A DNA stretch of 64,000 nt from Candidatus Poribacteria bacterium (GTDB lineage Bacteria; Poribacteria; WGA-4E; WGA-3G): the NCBI GenBank assembly GCA_958295945.1, contig OY282386.1, forward strand, positions 5,140,204-5,204,203, given 5' to 3'. Each line of letters begins with the position of its first letter. Position 1 is the first letter of the stretch. Shown piece after piece: positions 7,641-16,834 of the stretch. The position numbers and the translations under genes are program-made. The notes under the pieces are model-generated. The model was not told the DNA's origin. It searched no databases and saw nothing but the letters and a program-made list of their open reading frames with translations.

Positions 7641-8546
7641 ATGTCAAAATCAATTTACAAAGACAGCCTGGTGATCCAGGATAATTGCACAGTAACTTTG
7701 GATTCATCTAACTTTTTATCAAGCATAGACCTTTCCTTTCTTGATCCTCCCTTTAATCAGGATAAAGCCTATAATGAGTGGAATGATAACCTACCATCAG
7801 ACAAGTATTGGAAATGGATGCAAGAAGTTTGTGCGAAGATATATTCTCTGACTTCGGATGGTGGAGCTATCTATTTTATGCAACGCGAAAAAAATACCGA
7901 ATTCGTTTTGCAATGCTTACGCGACTCAGGATGGACATTCCAAAATTTGATTGTATGGAAAAAGAAAACCTCGGCAGTTCCAGGAACAAAACGATTTGGA
8001 AAACACTATCAGATTATTGGGTATGCAACGAAAGGTAAAACACCTCGTGTTTTCAACCGACTGCGTATTGATCCACCTTTACCAGCTGATTACAAATTCG
8101 TTCGTGAAAATGGAATGTATGTAACTGATGTCTGGGATGATATTCGTGAATTAACATCTGGGTACTTTGCTGGTGATGAAGCACTACGTGATAAAGATGG
8201 TAATCGCTTACACAAGCAACAAACCCCTATTCAACTCCTATTACGGATAATCCTCTCATCTACAAATCCGGGTGATGTTGTTCTTGATCCATTTGCAGGT
8301 TCAGGGACAACCTTAGTTGTTTCTGAACAATTGGACCGAAAATCAATAGGAATTGAACTTGATTCGTTCAACATAAAGATCATTCAAGAGAGACTTACAG
8401 AACAGAGAAAAGCAGATGACATCTCCCGTTTCTTCAAAGATTATTCATGCACTGAGAACTTAGAAGCAATTTGGGGGAAGGTAGAATCTGGATTTACACG
8501 CTCAAACATTTCATTTCAAAGAAATTTGATTCAGACAAATCTATAA
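7641..8546 (+). CDS. DNA methyltransferase, N4-cytosine/N6-adenine type (beta order)
   Basis: About 301 residues. Catalytic motif IV 'LDPPF' lies near residue 33 and the SAM-binding motif I 'VLDPFAGSGTT' near 213-223, so the order is catalytic-before-SAM, the beta class of amino-methyltransferases. 'QTPIQLLLRIILSSTNPGD' before motif I and 'GIELDSFNIKIIQERL' after it are also typical. The region between (about 130-200) should hold target recognition. The start is uncertain: ATG 7641 begins close to the conserved core, whereas ATG 7602 in the same frame adds 13 residues and has no clear ribosome site. A second methyltransferase follows 44 bases downstream; no restriction endonuclease is visible next to either. 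Confidence 0.88.
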   Translation: MSKSIYKDSLVIQDNCTVTLDSSNFLSSIDLSFLDPPFNQDKAYNEWNDNLPSDKYWKWMQEVCAKIYSLTSDGGAIYFMQREKNTEFVLQCLRDSGWTFQNLIVWKKKTSAVPGTKRFGKHYQIIGYATKGKTPRVFNRLRIDPPLPADYKFVRENGMYVTDVWDDIRELTSGYFAGDEALRDKDGNRLHKQQTPIQLLLRIILSSTNPGDVVLDPFAGSGTTLVVSEQLDRKSIGIELDSFNIKIIQERLTEQRKADDISRFFKDYSCTENLEAIWGKVESGFTRSNISFQRNLIQTNL

Positions 8547-8590
8547 CTAAATATTGACACTGAGAATCTGCTCCAATAGTGACATAACTC

Positions 8591-9748
8591 ATGCCTTCAG
8601 TACAATTAGCCTTTGACTTCAATCGTCCCAATAGTTATTCTGTCTATGTCCCAACTGAGACAGACGAATTTTGGACAGCAAAACAACGTGCTGGACATTC
8701 TATACACGAAATTTCGTACCGCGCCTGCTACAAACCACAACTCCCAGCATATTTCATCCAAAAGCTTAGTAAACCAGCATCTGTCGTCTACGATCCCTTT
8801 ATGGGACGTGGGACTACTTTGATAGAGGCACAACTCCACGGCCAGAAAGCCATCGGAAATGACATAAATCCATTATCTATAGTTCTGACATCTCCACGAC
8901 TCAATCCACCAAATTTAGTTGGTATTGAGGAAAGGTTGACTGAGATAGATCTATCTTACGATGCAGAAATTGATCCTGATTTATTAGTCTTTTTTCATGA
9001 AGATACACTCAGGGAGATTTATGGTTGGCGAACCTATTTTCAACAGAAACAACTTGATGCTGTAGATGCATGGTTACAAATGGTCGCATGTAGTCGTCTC
9101 ACAGGACATTCCTCAGGTTTCTTTTCTGTTTTTACGCTACCGCCGAATCTTGCGGCATCAGTGAAGTCACAACGGAAAATAAACGAAAAACGAAATCAGA
9201 TACCAGAATACCGCAACACAACTGCTTTGATTTTTCGTAAATCAAAGCAGTTGTTACGAAATGACATCCCTGACTATTATTGGCGTGATGATGCAATTCT
9301 CTTAACAGAATCCGCAGATGATACACCTCAGATTGTTGACGAATCTGTTGATTTGGTGGTAACTTCTCCACCCTTTCTTGATACTGTTGACTATGAACAG
9401 GACAACTGGCTACGAATGTGGTTTTGTGATATAACAATAGAAGCAGGTAAAATTTGGCAATTAAAGTCCCTTGATGATTGGGTTGTCCGGATGACAGATG
9501 TATTTGCCGAGTTACATCGCATACTAAAACCATCTGGTAGAATCGCTTTTGAAGTCGGAGAGGTACGTAATGGTGAAATCTTTTTAGAAAATGCTGTTGC
9601 AAAAGCATCCCTTGATGCTGGATTTATACCTGAAAAATTGATGATTAACACTCAGGATTTCACGAAAACAGCAAATTGTTGGGGTGTTGCTAACAACAGC
9701 AAAGGGACAAATAGCAATCGCATAGTGATTTTGAAGAAGGAACTATAA
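8591..9748 (+). CDS. DNA methyltransferase with SPPF motif (gamma-like order)
   Basis: 385 residues. The SAM-binding motif comes first ('VVYDPFMGRGTTLIEAQLHGQKAIGNDINP', about 66-95), and the catalytic motif 'DLVVTSPPFLDTVDY' comes late (about 256-270), followed by 'ELHRILKPSGRIAFEVGEVR'. SPPF/SPPY is the signature usual in N4-cytosine methyltransferases. The motif order is opposite to that of the upstream enzyme, so the two are not duplicates. Two unlike methyltransferases side by side suggest modification of the two strands of one asymmetric site or two separate sites. The following gene is unrelated, so restriction activity, if any, is not encoded here. Confidence 0.85.
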   Translation: MPSVQLAFDFNRPNSYSVYVPTETDEFWTAKQRAGHSIHEISYRACYKPQLPAYFIQKLSKPASVVYDPFMGRGTTLIEAQLHGQKAIGNDINPLSIVLTSPRLNPPNLVGIEERLTEIDLSYDAEIDPDLLVFFHEDTLREIYGWRTYFQQKQLDAVDAWLQMVACSRLTGHSSGFFSVFTLPPNLAASVKSQRKINEKRNQIPEYRNTTALIFRKSKQLLRNDIPDYYWRDDAILLTESADDTPQIVDESVDLVVTSPPFLDTVDYEQDNWLRMWFCDITIEAGKIWQLKSLDDWVVRMTDVFAELHRILKPSGRIAFEVGEVRNGEIFLENAVAKASLDAGFIPEKLMINTQDFTKTANCWGVANNSKGTNSNRIVILKKEL

Positions 9749-9767
9749 CAATCATAGGAATTGCGTT

Positions 9768-11471
9768 ATGATAAGAAATCGTTTTCATACAAAACTACGA
9801 CTACTTGGTATCTTAATATGCTTAGTTTGCTTCAATAACTACGGATTTTCTAAAGACATAGAGTTTGGTGAGTTGCCAAAATCCATACAGAAAATCGTCA
9901 TGCAAGAAATCGGGGACGTTCCTATCGACGATATTGACAGAGATGAAGATGACGGTGAGATTGAATATGATGTAGAAGCGGAAGATGATAGAATTAGAAT
10001 CGAATTAGAGATTATGGAAGATGGCACATTCAAGCAGAGAGATATAACTGAGAAAATTTCTTTTTCTGAACTTCCTAAACTTGTTCAAGATACAGTTCGT
10101 CGGCACGTTGGATCCTTGGAAATTGACGATATAGAACGGAAATCAGAACTTGGCAAAAGCAATTTTTACGATATTGAAGTTGACAATATGGGGGTAGAAA
10201 TTGAACTTGAGATTGCACAAGATGGCACTTTGATAGATATAGACATGAGTGATCCCATTGAACTTAGAGTGGAGTTGGTTGCAAAATCTAAACTGCCGAC
10301 TCTTGAAGATATATCACCATATCGGGAAGCACTGGTATTTTATGAATATAAACTCAAGAAACGACTTGATGGTGAGTTCAGAGGAAAAAAACTTCGTGTT
10401 GCACATTGGGCAATTTATGATAACCAACCGCAATCAATTGGTCAATTCAAAATTGGAACTTCACGGACATTAGAACTTTATCCATATCAACAATTCAAAG
10501 AACTTGAAAGTATTTATACAAGTGATACTCTTGAGTTAGACGCAGATATACCACTCTATCACGATTTTGGACAAAAAATACTTGAAGACCGTTCTATAGA
10601 TGATAGGTTTGATTACGATTCCATTCTTTCCGAAAAGATGCCTGTCTTTTGGCAACTGAAGGATCAACTCAAACTTGTTGCTTTGGGAGACTCGCGTTGT
10701 GAATGTGGAGTAAGGACCGGTTTATTTTACGGTGAGGAAAATCAAACGACACCTGTCGCATATAATCTCGCTATTTCAGGGGGTTCATTAGAGGTACAGA
10801 AACTTGTTGTAGATGAATATCTATTGAAACTTCCCAACTTAGAGTGGGTGGTTTATCAGATGTCTCCACGTGTGGTTAATCGTCATTTTGAAAAGTCGTC
10901 CGAAAGAGAATTGCGAAGAAGCGACGGGTTTGAATTTGATCAGAAACATGCTGAAACCTTATGGAAAACAACAGATGGAAATGATAAGAAAAAGACAACA
11001 GATGAAATCTTCGCCATCCCTTATGTTGGTGCTTATTGGTCTGAGCGACCGTGGGGTTGGGAATACAAAAACGAAGTCTGGCAAGATCCTGAGAAAGACG
11101 ACTTTGATGAAGAATGGGAAATATCTGAAAAAAGGTGGAACCGACTTAATGCGATGATTGATTCATTAAAGGAACGTGACGTTCAAGTGTTGCTATATCT
11201 GTCCCCTTTCCATCCGATTATGCGAAGAGAAGCAGTTGTGGATGATGACGGTACAACACAGGAAGGATATCGGGAGTTACTTAATGAGATACGAAAATTA
11301 GAGAAACGATATCCCAACCTTGTTTTCGCTGACTTTATCAAGGGTGGAAACCACGATTTTACATCAGAAATGTTCAAAGACCTTGACCATCTCAACGCGC
11401 GCGGAGCAACAAAGTTGACACAAGAACTTGAAAAAGTTAGGCTACGTAATACTAAAAAACGTCGTAAATGA
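9768..11471 (+). CDS. Exported SGNH-like protein with N-terminal PepSY-like repeats
   Basis: 567 residues with a signal-type N-terminus (hydrophobic 11-28). Residues about 30-165 hold two similar acidic units ('FGELPKSIQKIVMQEIGDVPIDDIDR' and 'FSELPKLVQDTVRRHVGSLEIDDIER'), each followed by strands; they resemble PepSY-like repeats. From about 300 the chain shows SGNH-type signatures: 'LVALGDSRCECG' (Ser309) and 'DLDHLNARGA' (Asp538, His541). The gene lies just upstream of an MBOAT acyltransferase and two AlgJ/AlgX-like proteins, so it probably acts in acetylating a surface polymer outside the cytoplasm. The repeats plus SGNH combination is not one I recognise, and substrate is unknown. Confidence 0.65.
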   Translation: MIRNRFHTKLRLLGILICLVCFNNYGFSKDIEFGELPKSIQKIVMQEIGDVPIDDIDRDEDDGEIEYDVEAEDDRIRIELEIMEDGTFKQRDITEKISFSELPKLVQDTVRRHVGSLEIDDIERKSELGKSNFYDIEVDNMGVEIELEIAQDGTLIDIDMSDPIELRVELVAKSKLPTLEDISPYREALVFYEYKLKKRLDGEFRGKKLRVAHWAIYDNQPQSIGQFKIGTSRTLELYPYQQFKELESIYTSDTLELDADIPLYHDFGQKILEDRSIDDRFDYDSILSEKMPVFWQLKDQLKLVALGDSRCECGVRTGLFYGEENQTTPVAYNLAISGGSLEVQKLVVDEYLLKLPNLEWVVYQMSPRVVNRHFEKSSERELRRSDGFEFDQKHAETLWKTTDGNDKKKTTDEIFAIPYVGAYWSERPWGWEYKNEVWQDPEKDDFDEEWEISEKRWNRLNAMIDSLKERDVQVLLYLSPFHPIMRREAVVDDDGTTQEGYRELLNEIRKLEKRYPNLVFADFIKGGNHDFTSEMFKDLDHLNARGATKLTQELEKVRLRNTKKRRK

Positions 11472-11495
11472 AGATAATTCTTTACAGAATTTATT

Positions 11496-12899
11496 ATGGT
11501 TTTTAGTTCTCATATTTTCGTCTACTACTTTCTCCCGATTGCAATACTAAGTTATTACCTACTTCCACTTAAAGCAAAACATTTTGGACTCACACTGTTA
11601 AGTTATCTATTCTACGGTTGGGCAAACCCACCATTTGTGTTGTTGATGTTTGCCTCAACCGTGGTTGACTATTCCTGTGGACGTGTCATCTCTGGCAGCG
11701 AAAATCACCGTAATCGACAAGTTGCCTTAATAATATCTATCTGTTCAAATCTATCACTATTAGGTTTTTTCAAGTATTTCAACTTTGGCATATCCAACTT
11801 TAACACCCTTCTGGATTGGTTAGGAATGCCGATATGGGAAACCGTTCTTCAAGTCACACTTCCTCTCGGTATCAGTTTCTACACCTTCCAGTCGATGAGT
11901 TATACGATAGATGTGTATCGTAGTGATGCAAAGCCGATTCGGAATTTTGTTGATTTTGCTTGCTATGTGTCAATGTTCCCGCAACTCGTTGCTGGTCCTA
12001 TAATTCGCTTTTCAGAAATTTCGGACCAACTCAAACAGAGAACGCACACATTAGAAAAGTTCGCGCGCGGCATTGCATTTTTCTCATTGGGTATGGCAAA
12101 GAAGATATTGTTGGCTAACCCTTGTGGTAAATGTGCGGACACAGTGTTTAATGCAGGTGTGGTCAGCACACTTGATGCATGGTATGGAACGATTGCCTAT
12201 GCATTCCAAATCTATTTTGACTTCAGCGGTTATTCTGATATGGCGATAGGATTGGGGTTGATGTTAGGGTTTACGTTTCCTAAGAACTTTGATTCTCCAT
12301 ATCGTTCAGAATCTATTACAGACTTTTGGCGGACATGGCACATTTCACTATCAAGTTGGTTACGCGACTATCTCTATATTCCACTTGGCGGAAACCGTCT
12401 GGGTAGTAGGCGAACTTATATCAACTTAACACTCGTGATGTTGCTTGGAGGATTATGGCACGGTGCTTCATGGAATTTTGTCATCTGGGGTGGAATTCAT
12501 GGTGGGATGCTTGCAATAGAGAGAAAACGCGGTAAGTCAAGCTACTATGAATCCCTACCGAGACAATTACGAATTGGACTGACATTCCTGCTTGTTCTTT
12601 TCACTTGGGTTTTTTTCAGGTGTAGTGATATTCCGCATGTGCTTAACTTCTTGAAATGTATGTTTAGCAGTGCTAATATACATGCATCTACGAATCTGAT
12701 TGCTGGAATAATATATCAACCTTATTACATTTTGACAATGTGTATCGCAGGAATTGTCGTATGGTGTTTTCCACAGACGTGGGATTGGACACAACGATTA
12801 AGTCCTTTCCGAATGGGTGTGTGTCTCCTACTATTGTTTATCTCTCTTGCAATTATGTCAACACAAGCATATAATCCGTTCATCTATTTCATATTTTAG
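11496..12899 (+). CDS. MBOAT family O-acyltransferase (AlgI-like)
   Basis: 467 residues, polytopic. Family marks are the N-terminal 'FSSHIFVYYFLPI', 'YLFYGWANPPFVLLM', 'LPLGISFYTFQSMSYTIDVYR', 'MFPQLVAGPIIRF', 'FDFSGYSDMAIGLGLMLGF' and 'LGGLWHGASWNFVIWG' with the conserved His at about 322. AlgI-type enzymes move acetyl groups across the membrane for attachment to alginate, cellulose or other surface polymers by a periplasmic SGNH partner. Three candidate partners flank it (9768, 12902, 14473). The gene after it begins 2 bases beyond its stop. Which polymer is acetylated cannot be read from the sequence. Confidence 0.95.
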   Translation: MVFSSHIFVYYFLPIAILSYYLLPLKAKHFGLTLLSYLFYGWANPPFVLLMFASTVVDYSCGRVISGSENHRNRQVALIISICSNLSLLGFFKYFNFGISNFNTLLDWLGMPIWETVLQVTLPLGISFYTFQSMSYTIDVYRSDAKPIRNFVDFACYVSMFPQLVAGPIIRFSEISDQLKQRTHTLEKFARGIAFFSLGMAKKILLANPCGKCADTVFNAGVVSTLDAWYGTIAYAFQIYFDFSGYSDMAIGLGLMLGFTFPKNFDSPYRSESITDFWRTWHISLSSWLRDYLYIPLGGNRLGSRRTYINLTLVMLLGGLWHGASWNFVIWGGIHGGMLAIERKRGKSSYYESLPRQLRIGLTFLLVLFTWVFFRCSDIPHVLNFLKCMFSSANIHASTNLIAGIIYQPYYILTMCIAGIVVWCFPQTWDWTQRLSPFRMGVCLLLLFISLAIMSTQAYNPFIYFIF

Positions 12900-12901
12900 A
12901 T

Positions 12902-14476
12902 ATGCGAAACTTAGCAGAACACCGCAGAGAAACAGCCATAAAAGAGCTTGGCAGCACGAATGTGAAGAGAGACGTGTGTATATTTGGACTAATAGTCTTT
13001 GGTGTTGTGTTGCTTTCCGTGGCTTCCTATCAAATTGTATCCGATATTAGTCGTGGTCCGTTTCCGCAGGTTGTTCGCACAGTCGGGTTGATTTATGATC
13101 TAAAACGCGAATCCTTTCAAGAATTTGAGGATACATTAGAAAATGAATCCGTACTTACTAATTGGCTATTACCCAATGTTCAGACAGTCTTGACGAGTGT
13201 ATTTCGATCAGGAAATGAACAGGCTTATGTAGGTCGTGATGGTTGGTTGTTCTACCGGGCTGATATTGACTCACTAATAGCGAATATAAGTACTAATTCC
13301 AATTTGCCCCATAGAACAACTTCCTCTGGCGATGCAGTTGAAGCGATTGTAGATTTCAAACGTCAGTTAGCAGAACGCAACATCAAATTGATTGTAATGC
13401 CGACACCTGTTAAACCTTCTATTCACTCAGATAAGTTTTCTGAACGATTCCAAAATTTGTCTGCCCCCATCTATAATCCAGGATATGCAAAAATAGTTGC
13501 AAATCTCTCCTCTCATGATGTTCTGGTATATGACCCAACATCATATCTATTTGATGCTTCTCAACAGGATGTGCAGTATCTAAAAACAGATTCGCATTGG
13601 AAGCCAGAAACAATGGAAAATGTGGCAAGACAGCTTGCAGCTTTCATATCTGAAAATGTGGAATTCGTGATTAACCCTACCGCTATTTACACCAAAACTG
13701 CAACTGAAGTCATAAACATAGGTGACATCGCTAAAATGCTGAATCTTCGTAAGAACCAAGCATTGTTTCCAATGGAACATGTCACAACACATGTAATCCA
13801 GACTCAGTCAGGTGAAACCTGGAAACCAGATCGTAATGCAGAAATACTTTTTCTCGGTGATAGTTTCAGTAATATCTATTCACTTGCGGAGATGGGATGG
13901 GGGAAGTCAGCCGGTTTCGTTGAACATCTCAGTGCAGAACTTTCCCGTCCGATTGATAAGATTGTCATCAATGATGGTGGTGTATTCACAACGCGACAGA
14001 CGCTTGTAAAAGAACCGGAACGTCTCATGGGGAAACGTGTGGTCGTATATCAATTTGCAGCGCGTGAACTATTCTCAGGCGACTGGAAATTACTACAAAT
14101 CCCTGAAATACATTCAAAACCAGTGGATAAACAGGTAGAAACGACTCAGGTTAACAATGAGATCATCGTGAATGCTACTATCAAAGACAAAACAGATCCG
14201 CCTTCTCCGGGTAGTGTGCCATATTCTGAATGTCTAATTGCACTTCACATTGAACCTTCAGATAAGTCTGAACTTCCAGATGAACTGATTGTGTTTATGT
14301 GGGGTATGCGTAAGAATAGATGGACAGAAGCCACACACCTTAAAATCGGACAGCGGGTGGAGTTACGACTGCGATCTTGGGCATCCGTACAAGCTGAATA
14401 CGAAAGTTACAATCGTATAGAATTGGAGAATGAAGAGACATGGCTTTTGGATGTCTATTGGGGAGAATTACCGTGA
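12902..14476 (+). CDS. AlgJ/AlgX-like O-acetyltransferase partner
   Basis: 524 residues with an N-terminal membrane anchor (about 24-45). The AlgX/AlgJ-type SGNH domain includes 'YVGRDGWLFYRADID', 'AIVDFKRQLAERNIKLIVMPTPVKPSI', 'TDSHWKP' (Asp230-Ser-His232) and 'LFLGDSFSN' (Gly-Asp-Ser321), the expected catalytic Ser, Asp and His. Such proteins take acetyl groups from the MBOAT partner and put them on a polysaccharide. A C-terminal beta-rich extension (about 410-524, 'ALHIEPSDKSELPDELIVFMWG') is extra to AlgJ and may bind the polymer. It starts 2 bases after the MBOAT gene and overlaps the next gene by 4 bases, so all belong to one operon. Confidence 0.88.
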   Translation: MRNLAEHRRETAIKELGSTNVKRDVCIFGLIVFGVVLLSVASYQIVSDISRGPFPQVVRTVGLIYDLKRESFQEFEDTLENESVLTNWLLPNVQTVLTSVFRSGNEQAYVGRDGWLFYRADIDSLIANISTNSNLPHRTTSSGDAVEAIVDFKRQLAERNIKLIVMPTPVKPSIHSDKFSERFQNLSAPIYNPGYAKIVANLSSHDVLVYDPTSYLFDASQQDVQYLKTDSHWKPETMENVARQLAAFISENVEFVINPTAIYTKTATEVINIGDIAKMLNLRKNQALFPMEHVTTHVIQTQSGETWKPDRNAEILFLGDSFSNIYSLAEMGWGKSAGFVEHLSAELSRPIDKIVINDGGVFTTRQTLVKEPERLMGKRVVVYQFAARELFSGDWKLLQIPEIHSKPVDKQVETTQVNNEIIVNATIKDKTDPPSPGSVPYSECLIALHIEPSDKSELPDELIVFMWGMRKNRWTEATHLKIGQRVELRLRSWASVQAEYESYNRIELENEETWLLDVYWGELP

Positions 14477-15537
14477 TTATTTCAAATGCAAGCAGATTGC
14501 TGATCTTGATTCTTTCACTTTTTCTGTTCACATGCGAATTGATTGAATGTGAAACCAAATCAACTGGACATGATATATTCTGGCAATCGTTAACTGAAAA
14601 AGTGAGTCAAGCAAAGGAACAAAACACTTCAGTGGTTACAGGTAAGCAGGACTGGTTGTTTTTTGTTCCAGAGTTACAACATTTGCTTGTTGGACAATTT
14701 TGGGGAGATGCAGCGAAGGATGTCAGTCAAGCATCAAATTCTGAGTATGCGGATCCACTCCCAGCAATCCTTGATTTTAAAGCACAAATGGATAAAGTAG
14801 GAATTGAACTGATTTTCGTCCCGATACCTGCAAAAGCCACCATTTATCCTGAGATGGTTTCTGATTATAGTCAGACGATACGCACCGACAAGCATCATAT
14901 TGAATTCTATGACATCTTACAGGAACATGGTGTAAATGTGTTGGATCTAACCGATCTTTTTTTGAAGAATCGTTACACAGATGCTGGTGATCTATTTTGC
15001 AAGCAGGATACACACTGGTCAAGCTATGCGTGTGTTCTTGCAGCGAAGGTGATTGCGAAAAGGATAGGAAAACCGTCTTGGATGGACACAATTCCAAAAC
15101 GTAAAGGGACAATTGAAACACGAACTATTGAAATCACAGGAGACCTTTGGAAAGAACTCGGTCATAAGGAAATGCCAAAGGAACAATTGCAGCTGAGTTA
15201 TGTCAAAGAGGATGCTAAATCAATTGCTGATACTAAACCTTTCGGCTCTCCGTGGCGTGAAAGTCCAATTGTTCTATTAGGAGATAGCCATAATCTTGTT
15301 TTTCATGTAGGTCGAAACATGCATGCACAATCATCAGGTTTACCAGACCATCTTGCACATCAACTCGGATTTTCAGTTGATGTAGTAGCAGTACGCGGTT
15401 CTGGGGCAACACCATCACGATTGAATCTGTTTCGTAGACGCGATAATATGAAAGGAAAACGAGTTGTGATATGGTGTTTGAGTGTGCGAGAGTTCACACA
15501 GGGACAAGGATGGCGTAAAGTCCCAGTGATAAAGTGA
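14473..15537 (+). CDS. Second AlgJ/AlgX-like O-acetyltransferase partner
   Basis: About 354 residues. Start GTG 14473 overlaps the preceding TGA (GTGA) and has GGGGAG at 14460-14465, which also places the hydrophobic signal 'LLILILSLFLFTCELIEC' at the N-terminus; ATG 14440 in the same frame is further inside the upstream gene. SGNH-type marks: 'GKQDWLFFVPELQHLL', 'ILDFKAQMDKVGIELIFVPIPAKATIYP', 'KQDTHWSS' (Asp179, His181) and 'IVLLGDSHN' (Ser272). It is about 170 residues shorter than its neighbour because it lacks the C-terminal extension. Two different AlgJ-like enzymes with one MBOAT suggest acetylation at two positions or polymers; that is inference. Confidence 0.87.
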   Translation: MIISNASRLLILILSLFLFTCELIECETKSTGHDIFWQSLTEKVSQAKEQNTSVVTGKQDWLFFVPELQHLLVGQFWGDAAKDVSQASNSEYADPLPAILDFKAQMDKVGIELIFVPIPAKATIYPEMVSDYSQTIRTDKHHIEFYDILQEHGVNVLDLTDLFLKNRYTDAGDLFCKQDTHWSSYACVLAAKVIAKRIGKPSWMDTIPKRKGTIETRTIEITGDLWKELGHKEMPKEQLQLSYVKEDAKSIADTKPFGSPWRESPIVLLGDSHNLVFHVGRNMHAQSSGLPDHLAHQLGFSVDVVAVRGSGATPSRLNLFRRRDNMKGKRVVIWCLSVREFTQGQGWRKVPVIK

Positions 15538-15571
15538 TGAGTTTATATCGTTTTTGTCCCATCATTAAAGC

Positions 15572-15607
15572 ACTCATTGTAGGACGGAGAACCGTCCTAC
15601 AATGAGT
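15572..15607. terminator. Perfect hairpin between convergent genes
   Basis: ACTCATTGTAGGACGG at 15572-15587 pairs over all 16 bases with the sequence at 15592-15607 around the loop AGAA. It lies between the O-acetylation operon and the convergent dioxygenase gene, so it could stop transcription from both sides, but neither side has a T run. It may equally be a member of the dispersed palindrome class seen elsewhere in the window. Confidence 0.6.
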
Positions 15608-15670
15608 ATCAAACTCTATATCTATATTTGATACAGATGGATATCGTTTTGTTCAGACCAATGTGATGGT

Positions 15671-16834
15671 TTATTCGGAGTCTTCCGTCGCAGCTGCAGC
15701 CGCTTGCTGTTCCAGTTCTCCCCGCCAACCGAGTACCATGCCAGATTTAATATGATTGATGTCATAACCTGTATAACGATCTTCAAGTGTATCACCAAGT
15801 TTTTGGGTTGCTGCCCAGCGGTCCCATGCAGTCTGCATCCATTTGTGTGGGAGTGATTCTCTGACAGCAGGATCAAGTTGCCATGCATGCCGCACATCTG
15901 TTACTGATGGTTCGTCTTCAGATTCTCCTGACCACTTTGACCAACCTATAGACAAGGTATTGCGTTCACGTTCAGGAACGGTATGTCCCGTATGTATAGT
16001 TGCTCCGTTTCGAATCAATGCTTCCCCTGCCTTTAACCGAATAGCAACCTGACCGGGTAATGGGTCACTGCCATTCCAACTGGGTGTATACGGTATACCC
16101 GCGTCCTTCATGTTTTTGGGTAGTAGGACATCATGTTCAAACGGAGTTCGCCACCGGTCATGGCTGCTCGGAACAAGCTCATGACATTCGTCATCAGCCA
16201 AAGCCAAAAACATACTCACGCCATTACGTTCTTTGAGGTTCTTAGCATTATTTTCCTGAATTTCTTTCCAACGGATTCTCTCAACCTCTTCAGAATATGC
16301 TTCAGGTCCGTCACCTCGCACTTCACGTTGTGCGAAGTATGCTTTTCCTGTTCCCCACCATGTTACATCTCTGTGCCAACCGAGTTTATTCTCGTGTGTA
16401 CGTGGATTTGCCCATAGTAGAGTGCCTCTAAACGTTAAGTCTTCCGGTTGAAGTCCATGACACCAAGATGCGACAAAATCTAAGAAATCAGTAGAACCGT
16501 GAAATTCATTAAAGCTGGGTTCTCCAAAAGCAGGATGAATAATCCCGCGAATTGCCCACGGTTGTTCTTGACCTGTCCGATGGACATACCCCTTTGAGCA
16601 GTCAATTACATCATACTTGTTTTCAGGTGCACATGCTTCTGTTACACGACGACCTGCCTCCCGTAATTTCGGGATCCAAGGGTTACCAACAAAATCGTTG
16701 ATAATTACAAAACCGTGTTCCTTCAAGTGTTCTAATCGTTCTGGTGTTGCACCGGGTGCCGAATGTTCTGGATTGAAATCTGCAAATGCGTTTGCACGAT
16801 AGGTTTCCGCAGTTGGTGAATCGTTAGTGTCCAT
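15671..16834 (-). CDS. Phytanoyl-CoA dioxygenase (PhyH)-like enzyme
   Basis: 387 residues. An Fe(II)/2-oxoglutarate oxygenase fold is indicated by the HxD pair in 'LGWHRDVTWW' (His154, Asp156) and the distal 'IHTGHTVPERERNTLSIGW' with His284 and an Arg that would bind 2-oxoglutarate. 'LEHLKEHGFVIINDFV' is the usual PhyH N-terminal helix-strand. Substrate is unknown; this family is strongly expanded in Poribacteria and Planctomycetes. Start ATG 16834 has AGGAGG closely upstream. The gene stands alone, convergent with the O-acetylation operon. The C-terminal 'EQQAAAAATEDSE' is low complexity. Confidence 0.88.
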   Translation of the reverse strand: MDTNDSPTAETYRANAFADFNPEHSAPGATPERLEHLKEHGFVIINDFVGNPWIPKLREAGRRVTEACAPENKYDVIDCSKGYVHRTGQEQPWAIRGIIHPAFGEPSFNEFHGSTDFLDFVASWCHGLQPEDLTFRGTLLWANPRTHENKLGWHRDVTWWGTGKAYFAQREVRGDGPEAYSEEVERIRWKEIQENNAKNLKERNGVSMFLALADDECHELVPSSHDRWRTPFEHDVLLPKNMKDAGIPYTPSWNGSDPLPGQVAIRLKAGEALIRNGATIHTGHTVPERERNTLSIGWSKWSGESEDEPSVTDVRHAWQLDPAVRESLPHKWMQTAWDRWAATQKLGDTLEDRYTGYDINHIKSGMVLGWRGELEQQAAAAATEDSE

